Part shown: in pieces, positions 12,680 to 26,580 of the stretch | Layout of the letters: each line of letters begins with the position of its first letter | How positions within the stretch are numbered: the stretch's first letter is position 1 | NCBI RefSeq assembly: GCF_003254395.2 | Contig: NC_037639.1 | Location: forward strand, 12,877,037 to 12,941,036 | Direction of reading: 5' to 3' | From: Apis mellifera | Lineage: Eukaryota > Arthropoda > Insecta > Hymenoptera > Apidae | Length of the DNA stretch: 64,000 bases | Notes under the pieces: generated by a model | Told to the model about the DNA's origin: nothing | The model's input: only the letters and a program-made list of their open reading frames with translations | Databases searched by the model: none | Program-made: the position numbers and the translations under genes

Positions 12680-15440
12680 AAAGGTTATCGGCGAAACGCA
12701 GGAACGAAGAAGCTGCGGAGGAACGGTAACAGCGGTGGCCCGTTACACGGCGAATAAAAGCCGACCTTCGCTTTCGCTAATGCTCTTTTCATAAACGCTC
12801 TCTCTTTCTCTTTCTCTCCCGCCCCTTTTGTTTCGACACATTTATTTTGTTTGTTGTCGCGGCAAACTGGCGGACGATTCGTTCCACCTGATGGACACCC
12901 GTTTTGATAATTAAGTCGCGAGAGTGCGCAGCTTCTCCCTTACGGGAGGGGATCCTCCATTTTTCACCAAGAATAAAAGCGCGATTGTGAGACGAGACGC
13001 GAAAATTATTGAGTGAACCCGGGATGGGAGGAGGTCGGAGGGGCAAACAGCGTTTCCCGGTTCACGGGACGGTGGCTCTGAAAAGAGGGAAGGTGGGAAG
13101 GGGAGGATAATGCCGGACAAGCTTTTAATTGTTGGCTTTAAATTGTTTTCCCCGTTTCCACGAATCCTCCCCCCGTTGGCCACGAAAACTTCATCCGGTG
13201 ACAATTACGATCTTGATTTTCAAAGGATCTGTAATCCTACTCGACTTTCCCGTGATCCGTCGATTTAATCCTTTAAATATATTCGCGCGTATATATTCGT
13301 TTCTTTATCTCGATGATTTTATTTTCGAAAAAAAAGAGAAACCGTTTTAACTCGAGATGAATAAATAAAAAACGACGGGGATGTTACGGGGGTGTAAGAG
13401 TGAGAGAGACATTTGTAAATTACAAGAGAGATAGTGAAAACGGGAAGAGAACAAGTGCGCGGAATGTATTTCTTCTTGCCAAGATTCTTTATTTCCCGTG
13501 AAACGGATGGAAAAATTAGAAAAAGATTGCCGGCAGAACGACGCGCGGCAGACAATTTTCCCGAAATAGAGAGCCTCGGGATAATTATTCGTAAAAAACA
13601 GTCGTTATATTCTCGCTTGCAAGGAAAGTTTAATACAAAATAGCAAAATTGTCGAGACATGTCTCTCGAGCGTTCCGCAGAACGCGACGAAAATTACTTT
13701 TACACGGAATACGGATTCCAAGATTCCAAAACCAAACGTCTTACGCCACGTTCCATTACGAACGAAACAATTTTTCACTTATTCGGATCAAGATTCATAG
13801 AATATATTGGCAGTTCCCCTTTTCCACAGGGGAGGGAAATTCCGCGATCGAAAAATCTTTCCACCGTATCCTCGTTACGTTGTGATATCCAACGCCATTC
13901 TTCTCGCGAGGGAGCCATCATTTCCTCGATCCTCGAGGAAAGGAAGCAGGCAGCGCGTATCGACTTAATCTCGCGAGCGGCCGACATCGCGGATTCCGAT
14001 ATATCCCCCTTGGCTAAAATTTGAATCGATAGCCGACACCGCGTTGGCAACAGGCCGCCCGTTTCGTGGAATCTGTCACGATCCTCCTCCTCGCCCCTCT
14101 CGTTCGGGAAAAATCCGATTTATACTCCAACACGGGTCGAGGATCTGGTCTGAGGGGGAGGGGGTAATAACGTCGAGCATCCTTGGAACGTCGCGAGGAA
14201 TCGATACGGCCTACGTCCTCCTCCTTCTCCGCGTCTTGAGGACGCCCAGCCAGCTGCACGTGGAATGTGCGTGTAGCGCGTGGTACGCGGAGTGGATAAC
14301 GATAATCTCTCGGCGGAACAACGATGGCCGCGGGGCGTCGCCACGCCGAGAAGATAGGGAGCTGTATGTATCTAAATAGAGCCATCAAATATAGATCAGG
14401 AACACGATACGAGGCGGAACTATTATCTATACGGCGATATCCTTCGCGTGGCTCACCCTTCCATATCGCGGTTCGCTAAATTACGGCCGTATTTCCACCG
14501 ACCGTTGTTACGTTACACGTTTCTCGAATATGCAAGAAGGCGAGTGCGCGCGTGTCGACGGGAAACTGGGCCACCGCAATCGAGTCGTGGTATAAAAAAA
14601 TTTCACCGTAAAGAAATTCTGTTCTCGATTATTGTTCAGTTACGTGTATTTCGTGTATAATAATCAATATATGCAAGGGAATCGTACAATAGATTTTGTA
14701 GGATACCGTGGAGAGCGAGTGAAACGCGAGACTTAGCCTGGAACGGGAGGGTAATCGCATTGCATCGTTGCGATTGAACCGTGGTGGATGTAGCATCATT
14801 GCACGATGCACAATTTTCATACGTTTCTCGCAGAATCTTTGTACCGTTCGAGCGCAAAATTTCCCCCCCTCCTTCCAAGTTTATCCTTTGAAAAGTCTCG
14901 TAACGTTGAGGATTTTTACGTCCATCTCTTTCTTCCTTTTTTTTTAAGATGGCTCGTTTACCCGTCCGCTTTTCGAATCCGAGTATTAATTGAAAATTTC
15001 CTAGGCGAAAATTGATTAAAGAGACGGGTATAGGCGTAATTTTTCGGCCAAAGAGAAGAACGTTCAAGGCCACTCGAATCAGCCCCCTCCACCGGCGATG
15101 AAAAAAAAAAGAAAGCTCCTTCGTTATGCATTCGTTATGAACTGTTGCTTTATCCCCGGTAACGAAAAGTGGCGCGATGAAACAAGCACTTCATCGCAAA
15201 TGAAGTGGATTCTGCACGCGAGTGGCGAGGCCGGATGTGTTTATAGAATTCATTTCTGCGCCGTTCCGCGTAGGGTTGCTCGGGACGTACTAAAGTGGCG
15301 TACTTTAGATGGGGAGTCGTTTGCAAACGTTACGCGTACCGTGTAATTTTTTTTCATCCCCTTTCCCTTTAACGCCGTGTATCGCCGTAATCCCCTCCCT
15401 TCCTCTCTCCCTCTTTCTTTTTATTTTTCACCCCCTCCTC
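12680..15440. other. Noncoding stretch, no gene recognised
   Basis: The sequence is CpG-rich, with a perfect 9-bp hairpin (13921-13929 with 13933-13941) and several overlapping open frames on both strands. None of these frames has recognisable domain content. Confidence 0.5.
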
Positions 15441-15449
15441 TCGGCAGCA

Positions 15450-16106
15450 CGGAGTCGGATATCACGTTTCCGCCCCGGTGTTCATAGCTTATTAAGGCTG
15501 AGCCGAACACGGGGAGAGGGCGAGCTCGAGGGTGTGCTTGGAAAATCTGAAATTAATAGAGAATCGATGGTTAACAATCGTGAGAATAAGCGATTCGTTA
15601 CGAATCGGCGCGACGATATTCGATTTTCTCGTGGGTCACGTTTCGTCTCTCTCTCTCTCTCTCTTTCTCTTTTAATTTCCTATTCGCTAGAGCAATCTTG
15701 CCAGCTAGAGACCGATTTTCTTCTTACTTACTTACGTAAACGTCCCTAAGAGCACGCTCTCGAAGTATGGCGAGTATTTATTTTCATCGCCCTTTAAAAA
15801 CACGAATCGGATATCACGTTCCAATACCTTATTACGAACATCGAGGGAGCGAAGGAACATCTAAAATTAATAGAGAGAATTCTATTCGGTTAACAGTTAG
15901 GAAGAATATTATAAATCTCGAACGATATTCGATTTTCTCTCTCTCCCTCTCACAGATCTCTCTTTTTCTTTCCTCATTTCATCCTCCCTCTCTGTTTTTC
16001 TTTTTTTCTAGATCGATCTAGCTCCACCGCTGTAAAGACCGACTTCTCCCACTTACGTAAACGTTTCTAACAGGGCGTTCTCGTAGTGGCAAGTGCTTTT
16101 AAGAAT
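15450..16106. repeat. Diverged tandem duplication, about 310-350-bp unit
   Basis: Copy one spans about 15450-15790 and copy two about 15800-16106. They share colinear blocks: CGGATATCACGTT (15456/15808), AAATTAATAGAGA (about 15551/15861), ACGATATTCGATTTTCTC (15613/15922), a CT-rich tract, AGACCGA, and CTTACGTAAACGT (15731/16052). The offset moves between 309 and 352 because of indels. The copies are old enough to differ at many positions. They sit in noncoding DNA. Confidence 0.85.
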
Positions 16107-16567
16107 TCATACTTTTGTTAGACCCGACTTATCACGGTTTTGTTTTATGCATGCACGATGTTCTTTTGATGATCCCCGCTCGCTTCCAGGATGGGCTCGA
16201 TGGAATATTGATCGGCGCAATAAAAAAAAAAAAAAGAAAGAAAGAAGGAAAGAAAAAAAGAAGAAGAAGGTAGAAGCGTATATCGACCCCTCGATATAAT
16301 ACAATGTTCGAAAACGTGGATCTTTCGGATTAGCTGCATATTTTCACACCATGTTTCGCTTCAAGTTTGTTTTAGATGTTGGGGAGGGGAGAGAAAGAAA
16401 CCAAGCTCCAAACGAGGAGAATGGAATCCGGCTGGGAGGATCGAAGTGATATTTTACTTCGATTCGAGTAAAGAGAGATCCTTCGCGCGCGCGGCACAGA
16501 TAAATTCGTAGAGCGGCTCGATAGGGGACAATGAATGGGCGCTAGGCTCGAATAAACAACGACACGT

Positions 16568-16591
16568 GGGAGGGAGGGAGGGGGGGATGGG
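16568..16591 (+). other. G-quadruplex motif
   Basis: GGGAGGGAGGGAGGGGGGG followed by ATGGG gives at least four G-runs with one-base loops, a strong canonical pattern on the + strand. Confidence 0.82.
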
Positions 16592-16886
16592 CTTATTTAC
16601 ATTCTATATGAGCTTCCGGATAATCGATATTCCTGGCCAAGTGGCGCTGCGATAATTCAAACGGATGGTATTTCGATAATCTCGCTCCTCGTGTGTTGTA
16701 ATTGACGTTTCAATCTTTCGCCATCTCCATCCGCACTCCCTCCCTCCCTCGCTCGTCGATATATTCACCCTTCCCTTCCCTCCTCGAATATAAAATGTAG
16801 AGAGATAAAAAGAAGGGAGGGAAAGTAGTAGTAATGCTCGTCGCTTCGAGATTGAACTCGCCAACTTCGTCGTGGAAACGTTGGAT

Positions 16887-16891
<5 letters not shown>

Positions 16892-16940
<49 letters not shown>
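16892..16940. repeat. (AT)n microsatellite, about 24 units
   Basis: A pure AT tract, followed by a short CATA run. Confidence 0.96.
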
Positions 16941-16944
<4 letters not shown>

Positions 16945-19036
16945 CATACATTTAACTTGGTGAAGATTAAGCGAGTCGATTCATTAAACTTCGCGTCGAG
17001 ATTTATTCGTTGGAAATTCTCGCGGCAGCGGGAGTGGAACGAGGAACAGAGTCGAGCGGGGAATGGTGAGAGCAAGGAAGAAATGGGGGAGGCGAATGAC
17101 TGGGGAACGAGACACGAGTCCAAGGATGATTTTCGAAATCTTACGCGAAAGATTTCGATCGAGAAATGCAATTTCGCGAAATTGTGAAACCATTGGATCG
17201 GTCGAATCGTAGGGATGACGTGGACGAGGGGGGAGGAGAGGATCAGAGAGGAGTCGAAGTTTATACATTGGACGATTGGCAAGTTTTCCGAGCGGTCTAT
17301 GCCTTGGCCGCGTCTCACCTTGGCAAAGTTTTTAAAACGGGAGAAACGGTGGAGAGGTCGTCGAGGGAAATGGCGAAGGGGGAAGGGCGAGAAGATCTCT
17401 TCGAGAGGATGAAGTTGTTGGAAGCTAAAGCTATCGGCGAGCATCGGTTAATAATTTGCAGAAGTAAGGACGTAATGGAAACCGCAACGCCAAGTTATAT
17501 ATATATAACATCGCGGCGAGTGATCTGGCACGTTCCGAGTTGGCGTGACACGCCTCAGAAATGAATCAAGTTCCGAAGTTTGCATATCTTCTGACATTCC
17601 TCCATTTCCAACTGGCCCTGCAGCGCTTCTTCCCTCTCTTTCGATTTTTGTTTTCGATCTCTCTCTCTCCTTCTTCTATCCAACCCCCTCCTCTTTTTAA
17701 TTTCTTTCCTTCTGGCCCGTCCATCAACCGCTCTCTCTTATCCCACTTGCCTGCTATTTTTTTTCCCTCCCTCTTCCTTTTACACCGCGTCTCCCTTCTC
17801 TTCGTTCCCTCTTCCGGGCGAGACGAGCGAGGTCTCGTTTCGTCTAGCCTCGTTCGTTCGAACGACCTTATCTCTAAAATATTCCAACCACGGGCCTTAG
17901 CCGGGTGGCGGGCATTGTCCTCTGGCAGGCGTACAGCCAGCCAGAGTACGTCAACGCTCCTACGTCCTCTATGACACGTTATTAAAACGGACGTTACGGT
18001 GGTAAAGCGGTAAAGCCACTGTCTACGACCTTCGACCCTGCCCCGTCTTTGCTTCTCCACCTTCGAACTCGAATGGCCTACGAGCCTTCTTCTTCAACAT
18101 AGCAGATTACCAATCCATTCGGCTCGTTTCCCATTGCCTTGTGAAACTGCATACTTTTACGAGATCTCCTCCGATTTGTCGCGCGAACAATATTGAGATA
18201 GGGATGGAAATACGAAAAGATTTGTTTCGAACAGTTTCGAAAGGATATTTCATAGCCTTCTCGTGGAACGCTTGATGAAATTGCGTTACGAGTTTTGAGA
18301 TATGGATAGAGAAATGGTATATTATTATAAATCGATTGACGTAATTGAATTTTGTCGCGAGAGAATTTAAACAATAGAAGTTAGTTTTATCGGTGTGCAT
18401 TCCTCCTCGTCGATGCGCGCCAATTCGGATTATTTAGAATTATATAGACGAAACAAACGAGTGGAATTTTAATAACCGGCAACTACATTTCGATTCATTT
18501 TTATTATCGACACTCGTGCATAAATTCGTGCTTTTGTGTACGCGAATCAGATTCTATATCGCGTCTTTTGAAAATTTACGATGTAAATGTTGGTATCTCT
18601 GCGGATAAACGGTTGAAAAGGCGAGGTGTGACGCGGGCCGGGACGCGGTATCTACTGTATCGAAATATCATCGATTTTTCGTCGCTCCCCGCTCCCCACG
18701 CATTCACCCACCCCCTTCCCCACCCGATGTCCGAGCGTTGGCGCCGCTTTATGAAGCGTTCACCTGCGCGTACCATAATTTCGCCGCCGAAATCGTACGG
18801 CGATTTACGACGACAACGTTTGTTCCCGGCCAGAAATTCATTAAACGAGTCTATGAACGACGGGGTGGGGAGGGGGGGTTCGAGTTTTCGGTGAGCACGA
18901 AGGGGTGAGGGGGTCCAAGCCAGCGTCAAACTCGGATAAAATTGATTTTTCCCGCGTGGGCGGGGTCGAACAAGACAAGTGTGATGCGTTTAATGGCACG
19001 CGTTTGGCCAAAGACGACGCTCGAAATTCGTAAAAC

Positions 19037-19037
<1 letters not shown>

Positions 19038-19068
<31 letters not shown>
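19038..19068. repeat. (CT)n microsatellite
   Basis: About 15 CT units. Confidence 0.95.
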
Positions 19069-19070
<2 letters not shown>

Positions 19071-21200
19071 ATATATATGGTAGGATAGATCGAAGAGAGG
19101 GATGAAAAAAGGAAGATTGAAAAATAGAGAGAAAGAGAGAGAGAGAAAGAAACGAGCATCTTCTCTTTGTCCCTTGAACCTTGCCCATAAACCACTACAC
19201 TTTTATCCCAAAACCTACTCGACCGATCATCCCTCGTCGAACGATTTGTCTGGCAGGAAAATCGGCGGCTCGAAGATAGCGCGACCCTAACATCGTGTCG
19301 TGCCTTTTTAAAGGGAGAGAAAAAAAAAGAAAGAAAAAAAAAACGATCAGAGATATTTCATTATCTTCGAGCACCACCACCCCTCGTTCGATTACGTTCG
19401 TTCTCTTTCCCGATATCAGCTCAGTTTCCACGCTTGATACTCGCCCCCTTCGATTCGAAAGACGTCGATAAACCTTTTCGAGTTTTCCCTTCGAGGTCGA
19501 TCATTCGTTAAAGAGACGAGGAAAGGAACACCGATATCGAGTTCGTTCCCCGCGAATCGTTCTCCGATTACCAAAGGCGGCGGATTTACGACTGCGTGGA
19601 GGACGAGGAGGAGGGAAGGTCGAAGGGAGGGAGCTCGACGAGTGAATAACTAAAAACGTTTAACATAATATCTGATCTCGCGTAAAGGCCCCGGGGGCGC
19701 CCTTTCGCGCGGCGCCGTTCCTTATTCGAAGCCCAAAGGCTGCCGGGGACAAATGCAATTTTTCCACGAGCATGGAATCAAATGAAAGATCCGACCGCCA
19801 TCGGTAACTACCCTCATTTTTATTCCACTTCCTGTTCCTCCTCCTACCCGAGTTTCCTCTCTCTCTCCACCCCCTTTTTCTCTTTCTTTCCCCTTTCGCC
19901 ATTTTTATATCTCGTCCCCTCTTCTTCCTTCGCGCGCCTCCTATCTCGAGTTCCTCTCCTCCTCCTCAGGGATCCTTTCGAGGATGATTTCTCGCGCTCG
20001 ATATCTCGGTTTTCCCTTCCCAGATGTATCTGGCGCTCGTTGTTTAAGCCAGCAAAGTCACGCATCGTAGATTACCTGGCCGTGCTGGATCGCCACGTGG
20101 AATCCTTCCGCGGCACACCTTGCGGTTTCCGGCCACGTTCTCGGGCCAACCTTGAGTCGACGAAGGGTTTGTCTTTGTCCGGGCAAAGCGAACTGACGTC
20201 TGTCACGTGCCATCCGATCTCTCGACTCGTTCGTGATGATGATTTTTACTCATCTTCTTCCAGGATTGTATTGGAAATATATTTTCTGAAAAAAAAAGAA
20301 TCGGATGGAGATTATTGTATCTTTTTATTTTACACGAGGTTTGTTTTAAAAGATTATAATGTTACACAGGATTGATCGTAGGATCAAATTGTAGGTTAAA
20401 AAAGAACGCGACAATTGTGTCTATCTTCTGTTCTATTTCCATCTTATTCTCTCGCTTGTAACTAAATAAATGTTACATTTGCCGATATTTTTTGTATACA
20501 AATTTTCGAATTTGTTTTCATTCTCTCCAAAGCTGTTCCACGGATATATAACCATTTAATTTGAAATAAATAAATGGAACTCAACGTCGATCGCGAAGCT
20601 CGGTATTCAAGAGAGCGTGGAAAACTTTAAAGAGGGCGATATTCCACGACGCGGCAGAAAAAGAAATGGGGAAGCGAAGAGAGAGTAGGCTTTTTTCTGG
20701 GGCGAGCACGATTCAATAACGAAGGGATGCAGCGCGGGATACAGTTCGCGGTTAAGTGTATTTGTCTCGAAGCGTTCGCGTCAGACTTGTTTGTCCCACT
20801 TTACCGTTCGTTCCCGCCTCCGATCCTGCCTGTCCCGGAAATGCGCCGGATTTGTAGCGTGATTTAACGGCGGCGTGGAAAAAGGCGCGAAAAGGGAACG
20901 AGTGAATCGGAAGGGAAATCGGAAGGTGGCAGCCAAGTGACGAAGAAGACTCAACGAAGTTGAGAATAAATGATAAAGTCGCATCCACCTCTCGAACCAT
21001 TCTTCCGTATCGAGGAAATCGATTCTTTTCTTTTCTTTTTTTTTTTTTTTTTTTTTTCATTTCGGATATCCATTGAATTTTTCGCGAAAAGTACCGGAAT
21101 CCCAGAAGAAATTCGAGGCGAAAGACGAAGAGGTAAAAATATGAAACGAGGTAAAAAGGTCTGCCACTCGCGCGTGTCTCCGAGCGAAAATTTCGTTTTG

Positions 21201-21224
21201 AGGAGAGAGAGAGAGAGAGAGAGA
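21201..21224. repeat. (GA)n microsatellite
   Basis: About eleven GA units. Confidence 0.94.
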
Positions 21225-24200
21225 TGCGCGGGGAAAAAATCGTGGAAAAAGAATCGATATCTTGGATAGCTTAGATTCCGAAAAGAGTTCGAACTTTGCT
21301 CAAACTCTGTGCTTCTCTCCTCTCTCTCTCTTCCTCGCGCGCGAGCGCCAAGGGCAAAGTCCGAAGGATTAGCAGGATACGGATCCAGGTTGTTACGACG
21401 CTAGTTGCCGAGCCCGCGTTCGTGTACGTTACCGTGAAACCTATGCAAATTGCCTTCCCCAACCTCGCATTAACGGATTTAAAAGCGATATAACGCTTCG
21501 CATTCGGGTTTCGACCTACGAAATAACATTAGGCGCTTCATCGTTCAACTAACCACGAAGTTGGTTATAATAAAATGCTCTCTCGAATGCATCGATGAAA
21601 ATTCGCCTCGTGGATCCTTCAACGTTGGATGCGGCCGCTGAAAGGAATTATATCCCCTCCTCTCTTTTTCTTTCTCTCTCTTTTTTCTTTCTTTCTACAA
21701 AACTCGGGAGGCATCCTCTCTTTTGTTTGTAACGAAGCTCGAAACGTTAAGAGAAAAAGTACGGTACGATGAAAGAGCGTCTTAGGAGCCATCGAGCGTG
21801 ACAGAAGCGAGGTGAACTCGTGGAAAGTCATTTTTCAACATATTAATGCTCGACGTTAAACAGCGATGCTAAAGGCGAAAAAGCAGGGAACACGGGTTAT
21901 CCATCATGTTCTTTCCTATATCTTTCTCTCTCTCTCTCTTTGTCTCTTTCTCTCTCTCTTTTCTAATCAACAAGAAAAATAGATAAGCAAGGAGGGAAAA
22001 GCGAGAGGATCCAAGTGGCAGGCCGGCTAATGATCGATTAATCTTGATAGCCGTTTCGATCGGAATAATGGACGGAAAATGGGACGGAAAGTTGGCGGAG
22101 AGGCGTGCAACAAACACGTAAACGAAATAACGAAACGTCGAAGCGTGTAACAGCGAGCCGTAGGCTGGCCTACATCCGCGAATTTCGAAAACGAAGCGAG
22201 AATTTCGCGTGCTAATAAGCATTCGGCCGAACGTCTGTGCACGTGATGCTATGCGCCAGATTACAGATTCTACGCCGTTAATGGAATAGCCTGTATCAAG
22301 ATTTTCCAAACCAGAAGCCTACCTCGTCGCGCTAATTACGACCTAACAATAGCTCCTACGTCCCCGTTCGACCCTGTTCCGATGTATCTTTAAAATTCTA
22401 TCACCGAACGTTTAAATTATTTCAAGTATTCCTCGACGTGGAATCTCTCACTCTACTTTAACCGAATTCAACTCGATTACTATCGCTTGTGATTCTTTCG
22501 ATTAATCTAAATGCGTCTCCCCGATAAGTTTCCAAAATCCAAAACTAGGAAAGATGGTATACAGCGACAATACTTGGTGCGCGTTTTGAGCTACGAGCGG
22601 AATTAGGAAGCCACGAATGACGCGGCCGAAACTCTGTTGATCTCGCTGCGCTCGGCGAAGAAATTGGATTATTCTTGTTTACCTGGGGGACCCTTAACTA
22701 GAGCCACTCGCCGCCCCTCGACGAGCGTCGTCGTCGGTTATTCCAAGATAAGGTGTGCTCGATGGAGATCGGAGGAGGGAGAGACTCGTGACGAGACGAA
22801 GCAACAGAGGAGAGCTCTGGGGAGGGGAGAGGAGAGGCCATGGTAATTTGATTAATTCGACCCAACTGAATTAGGATTTGTCCGCCATCACTTGTGCTCG
22901 AGGTAAACGTCAAAGGGCTCGAGTGTCGGCACAATGGCGACGCTGCTCTCTCCTCCCCCTCCTCATCCCTTTTGCGCTTCCTACGAGAAACGACTGCACA
23001 TCCTGGCCCCCCTCTGTCTTTGTCCATCCGCTCCAACGAACCGTCGTCGTCGTCTCCTTCTTCTTCGGTGTCCGCAGGTGATAAACGCGCCATCCAGAAG
23101 AAACGAACGAGCGGAGAACGGAAACTGAAAAGCCTGGGAATTGAAACCCTCGACAATTATTGTTCCTTTTAATTACGCCACACTCTGCGGTTTCCTCGTG
23201 CAAACAACTTATAACCAATATTGGACTCGCGCGATATTTTTCCCGTGCAGGAGGAACGCCGTTTAGGACGAGCAAGCTGTGCCAATTCGTCGCTACTTTA
23301 ATTCGCTACGAAATTGATTAATCAACAGGCGGAAAGAACGATCGAGGGGGTGGATTTAACCGACGAATCCGCATTTTTAATCGTTTACGCAGATGTTGCG
23401 CCGGGGGGGAGGGCCGCGTAAACGCCTGTTCATAAATCGTTATCGATTCAATGAAAACGCGTGAATTTAATAATTCGATAAATTCGCGGTAACCGAATGA
23501 AACTCGGCCGGTAATAGGATTGCGAATAACATTTTAAGCGCGATTCGAAACGAAAGCTTCTTCGATTATATTTTCCCCACCGCTCGCATCGCCCATTAAT
23601 TTCAACCTCGGATCCGGTAATAACGGATGGGTTCGTGGGAGCGTGGCTCCCGTCATTGTGTCGGGCCGTGATAATTTTTGCCGAAAAATCGATTCCGTTC
23701 GATCCGCGGGAGGACAGGATTGCTCGCACCCCTCGCGGCAATTGCCCGGTAAGCGATATTCGCGGCGGGAAGTCGGGGCGACGCTACAATTCCAGGGGGT
23801 TAATTTTCCATCGATAAGCGAGAAACCGGGGCGGACGAGGAAATTTGACTTCAGAGGCGACGCCACCAGCCACGAATTAATGGTATCGATAAATTCATAA
23901 ATTGTATCCGCCCCCCTGGTCTCAGAGGGTGCATTTCCTTTCATTAGATCCCCCGTGACGCTTGATTAACCGGCCCTAATAGCCGCGCAAATATCCACGG
24001 ATTCGTGACCGACAATTTCCCCTGTACATATGCTTCCCGCTTAGTCCACGTTTGCGGCAAGGATTTGCGGTCGCGTTCGTGTCGCAAACTGTCAAAGAGC
24101 CAACGCGTTATAAACGCGACGGTTGAAACGATTTATTAGAACGAAGTCGAATGAAACGAATTTTTAATTAAAAAAAAAGGAGAAAAAGAAATTCCTCTCT

Positions 24201-25477
24201 CGCGGATTCCTCGGAGATATCCCATGGATCGTACTTCAACAACCGTTTACCCAACGTTGAACGTCAAACATCCGCGGAGTAACACGAGGAGCGCAGCTGC
24301 GTTCCTCCCTATCTCTATCCGTAATTACTCCGGAAACAAATCCCTTCCGAAGACGCATGCTTTAAGCGAGCAATTACGGTATCTAGATCGCGAGACGAGA
24401 GCTACTCCTTGAGCGCTCAACCGCCATTTACAACGACGCGTGGGATTAAAATGGGCGCGGAAAATGGGCGGAGAGAGAAAAGAAAAAAGAAAGAAAGAAA
24501 AATGAAAAAACGCGGAAGAGAATGGACGAAACGCGAGGGAGGAGAGGCGCTCGATTCGTGCCGATTCGAATCCGCGGAGGGCAAGTTAGGCCGATGGCGC
24601 GGAAAATTCACGGCGACCTCCATTAAAACCGTTAATTTTCCCGGCCCGACACGTAATATCCGGCGGCGTGTTATCGACACGGTATCGATCGGTGTCCCCG
24701 GCAAGCGTCACGATCCATCACGCGAGGCCAGACAACGTCGGTGCGCCGCGTCAGCTCGAAGAGGGATCGGAGAACGGGGGCAACGGGCTGCGTGCTGCAA
24801 GAAGTTTGCGTTGGAATCGAAGTTCAACCTCGATCACCCACCTCGTGTGCACCCACGAAACTACGCTTCCCTTATCCGGGCAAGGCTTTCGATCCCTCCA
24901 CCTCTTCCTGTTTCATCTTCCGTTTCTTCGATTCCGTTTCCGCGCAACTCGCTCCCTCGGGCCATCTCTTCGACCTCCCGCGATCGTCCCGTTTCCCAAC
25001 GACACAATTGCGCCGTTTCCCATCAACGGATCGACCCCTCTCTTCTCTCCATCCGTCGTCTCATCACGGTTTATAGTTAACAATCCAAACGTATTGCATT
25101 TACGTATGTACAAACTCGTATACGCCGCGTGGGAACTCTGTTGCTTCGCGTGCTCCCCGGATAAGCCGGATGGAAATGAGATTCGTCTCGAAGGGAGCGA
25201 AGTTGGTGATCGTGGATCAAGGTTAATCGAGCGGGGAGCGTGTATGTGTGCGTGTGTGTAATTAGTTACGTTCGACGGAGATGCTTTAAAGAAGAAAAAC
25301 AAGGGGTTGTTTTAACTGCTCTAATAACCAGCCATACATTTTTATATATGCTCGTGAACGAAAATTTTCCAGATCTTATAGAGTTAATTATAGAATATAC
25401 ATAAGCATATACGTAATTTCGATACTTTGAACAATCTTTGGATCTGTTATATTTAACGAAACACGCGTGAGAGAAGC

Positions 25478-25499
25478 GTTAATTATTTAAATAATTAAC
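25478..25499. repeat. Perfect 22-bp AT-rich palindrome
   Basis: GTTAATTATTT is directly followed by its exact reverse complement AAATAATTAAC. The TTAATTA/TAATTAA words also fit homeodomain core sites, but there is no further support for binding. Confidence 0.93.
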
Positions 25500-26200
25500 A
25501 ATCGCCTTTGCGCTACGCATATTAATTATTCTCGAGTGCCAAGTCAATGTTTGATTTTTCGTAGCAGATTCTATCTATAGAACAATAGTGTACAAAGCTT
25601 GTGTCTCATTTGACGGACACTTTCACCTTATTGCACCCTGTGCACCTAATTTCACGATCATATCGAGATTTCCGATACGATTCTGACGTCTCCTTCGATG
25701 TGGAACATTGCTCTTGTTTACCCGGATTGTTTACTCGGCTCACGCGGCGAATCGACGATCGGGTATCGAGAATAAACTTCACGGCCCTCGCGGTAATAAT
25801 ATCTCGCCCGTTTGTGCGAAACGATACTCATCTTCTCTCGCGTTCCATCCATTCTGATATCTATTATTATTATTATTATGGAAATATTATATTTTCCAGG
25901 CTATAAAGGTACGCGCGACAACACGTCTATTTCTAAATTTTACACGGAAAATGAATGTCATTCTCGAGTATTCTAAAAATAATGGATATATACACGTCTG
26001 GTGGGAAAAAAAAGGAAAGAAAAGAAAAGAAAAGGAAAAAAACGTGAATAAATCCATTAGAGCGCGTATCGACACAGAGAGAGGAGGAAAAACAAGGATG
26101 TTTCATTTTTTTTCTCGCGCCTCCGAGCGAAATCCGAACAATCGCGGCCCATTTGAAAGCGCGTAGGGGACGGAAATAAACGAAGCGACTTCCTGGACGA

Positions 26201-26239
26201 TTCGTTTCGCTTCGTTTCGTTTCGTTTCGTTTCGTTTCG
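26201..26239. repeat. (TTTCG)n pentanucleotide repeat
   Basis: Seven to eight TTTCG units with one imperfect unit (TTCGC). Confidence 0.93.
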
Positions 26240-26580
26240 ATCGAGATCCAACGTTAGAATTTGGTTATCGTGGCAACAATGAAAAACTTTTCGCCCTTTT
26301 TCCCTTTCTCCTGCTCCGTAATTACGATTATCCTCGTTCGCGGACGAGAAAAATGGCGCCACTCGACGAAACACGCGACCTGTAATTATCGTTTAAAAGC
26401 AGATACGATTTATCGCGCAACCACGTTAAATTTTTGTTACGCATCGCTCGCGAAAATAACGAACCGTTTCGAGCGACGCGAGACCCAACCGCGCCAATTT
26501 CTTCCACTTTTCCATTACACAAATTTGTACGAATCAAATTTTCTTCCTAACAAATATTTAAACGTAATTAAATAGTAACA

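Larger units (their letters stand above)
17560..26200. other. Noncoding stretch with simple repeats
   Basis: No gene was recognised. Contents include CT at 19038-19068 and 21921-21958, poly-T at about 21037-21057, GA at 21201-21224, and a perfect 22-bp palindrome at 25478-25499. Open frames such as 19782-20375 and 24409-25080 translate to Ser/Arg/Pro-rich sequence with overlapping frames on the other strand, and are not accepted as genes. Confidence 0.5.
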
